Assembly (NCBI GenBank): GCA_003164475.1
Contig: PLTL01000258.1
Location: forward strand, 1 to 5,647
Source of the DNA: Candidatus Dormiibacterota bacterium
GTDB taxonomy: Bacteria > Chloroflexota > Dormibacteria > UBA8260 > Bog-877
Length of the DNA stretch: 5,647 bases
Reading direction: 5' to 3'
Shown here: in pieces, positions 5,258 to 5,647 of the stretch
Numbering within the stretch: position 1 is the stretch's first letter
Layout: every line of letters starts with the position of its first letter
Made by a program: the position numbers and the translations under genes
Notes under the pieces: generated by a model
Seen by the model: only the letters and a program-made list of their open reading frames with translations
The model's database searches: none
What the model was told of the DNA's origin: nothing

Positions 5258-5647
5258 AGGACGTAGCGACGGAGGTCCTCGTCGCGGACCAGGTCTCCCA
5301 GCCTCGATCTCACGAAGGCCCGGTCGATGCTGACCTTCTGGCCCTGGTACTCGTCGGCTGCGAAGGAGACGTCCTGGAGCACCCGCTCCATGACGGTGAA
5401 GAGGCGGCGGGCTCCGATGTTCTCGTCCCGCTCGTTGACCAGAAAGGCGTGGTGGGCCAGCTCCCTCACCCCGTCCTCGGTGAACTCCAGCTCGACCCCC
5501 TCGGTGGCCAGCAGCGCCTTGTATTGGGTGATCAGGCTGGCTTCGGGCTCGGTCAGGATGCGGACGAAATCGTCACGGCCGAGCGCCTGCAATTCGACCC
5601 GGATCGGCAGCCGGCCCTGTAGTTCGGGCAGCAGGTCGGACGGCTTG
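5254..5647 (-). CDS. hslU: ATP-dependent protease ATPase subunit HslU, C-terminal part
   Basis: HslU (ClpY) is the AAA+ unfoldase ring that feeds proteins into the HslV peptidase in the cytoplasm. The last 130 codons are present; the Walker motifs and I domain lie beyond the window edge. The visible part starts [19 protein letters not shown], the conserved segment that holds the arginine finger (the Arg of QGR). [24 protein letters not shown] follows, then [19 protein letters not shown] with the sensor-2 Arg in GARRL. The chain ends RRYVL, matching the C-terminal tail that inserts into HslV to activate it (SRFIL in E. coli), so the 3' end is intact. The TTG at 5592 is an internal leucine codon, not a start. 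A partner hslV is expected upstream, outside this window. In many bacteria hslVU lies near rpsB, which fits this order apart from the intervening plus-strand gene. Confidence 0.96.
   Translation of the reverse strand, partial: KPSDLLPELQGRLPIRVELQALGRDDFVRILTEPEASLITQYKALLATEGVELEFTEDGVRELAHHAFLVNERDENIGARRLFTVMERVLQDVSFAADEYQGQKVSIDRAFVRSRLGDLVRDEDLRRYVL

Noticed and set aside
1..5647. A search for an undescribed system, mobile element, CRISPR array or RNA gene
   Set aside because: No regularly spaced repeats, transposase motifs, tRNA-like folds or unknown gene cluster could be seen. Seven of the eight genes are well-known housekeeping genes and the eighth belongs to a common superfamily.

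Overview
The window is GC-rich bacterial chromosome in which almost every base is coding. It carries the conserved translation and envelope-lipid block rpsB-tsf-pyrH-frr-uppS-cdsA on the minus strand, the 3' end of hslU (also minus), and one plus-strand GNAT-type acetyltransferase gene between hslU and rpsB. The organism cannot be named from this. A short EF-Ts of about 208 aa, an HslU ATPase and uppS-cdsA directly after frr argue against a typical actinobacterium. They would suit a high-GC Chloroflexota or Bacillota-like lineage, with low confidence.

Layout from right to left, the direction of minus-strand transcription: hslU 3' part (5647-5254); the GNAT gene on plus (4385-5257), whose stop overlaps the hslU stop in a shared CTAG; a 280-base divergent intergenic region (4105-4384) with candidate promoters for both sides and the rpsB leader; then rpsB (4104-3154), tsf (3157-2531), pyrH (2541-1756), frr (1759-1202), uppS (1180-467) and cdsA (470-1, cut by the window edge). 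The six operon genes are packed very tightly. Three junctions use the same four-base GTGA overlap, one overlaps by 11 bases, and only frr-uppS has a gap (21 bases).

The operon products are ribosomal protein S2, the EF-Tu recycling factor EF-Ts, UMP kinase (pyrimidine supply), ribosome recycling factor, undecaprenyl diphosphate synthase (lipid carrier for cell-wall synthesis) and CDP-diacylglycerol synthase (phospholipids). It therefore links ribosome function, nucleotide supply and envelope building. HslU is the unfoldase of the HslUV protease.

No RNA gene, mobile element, CRISPR array or unknown multi-gene system was seen. The less ordinary points are the repeat-built Ala/Glu-rich tail on S2, the repeated GTGA junctions, a possibly leaderless acetyltransferase gene, and the shared CTAG double stop.
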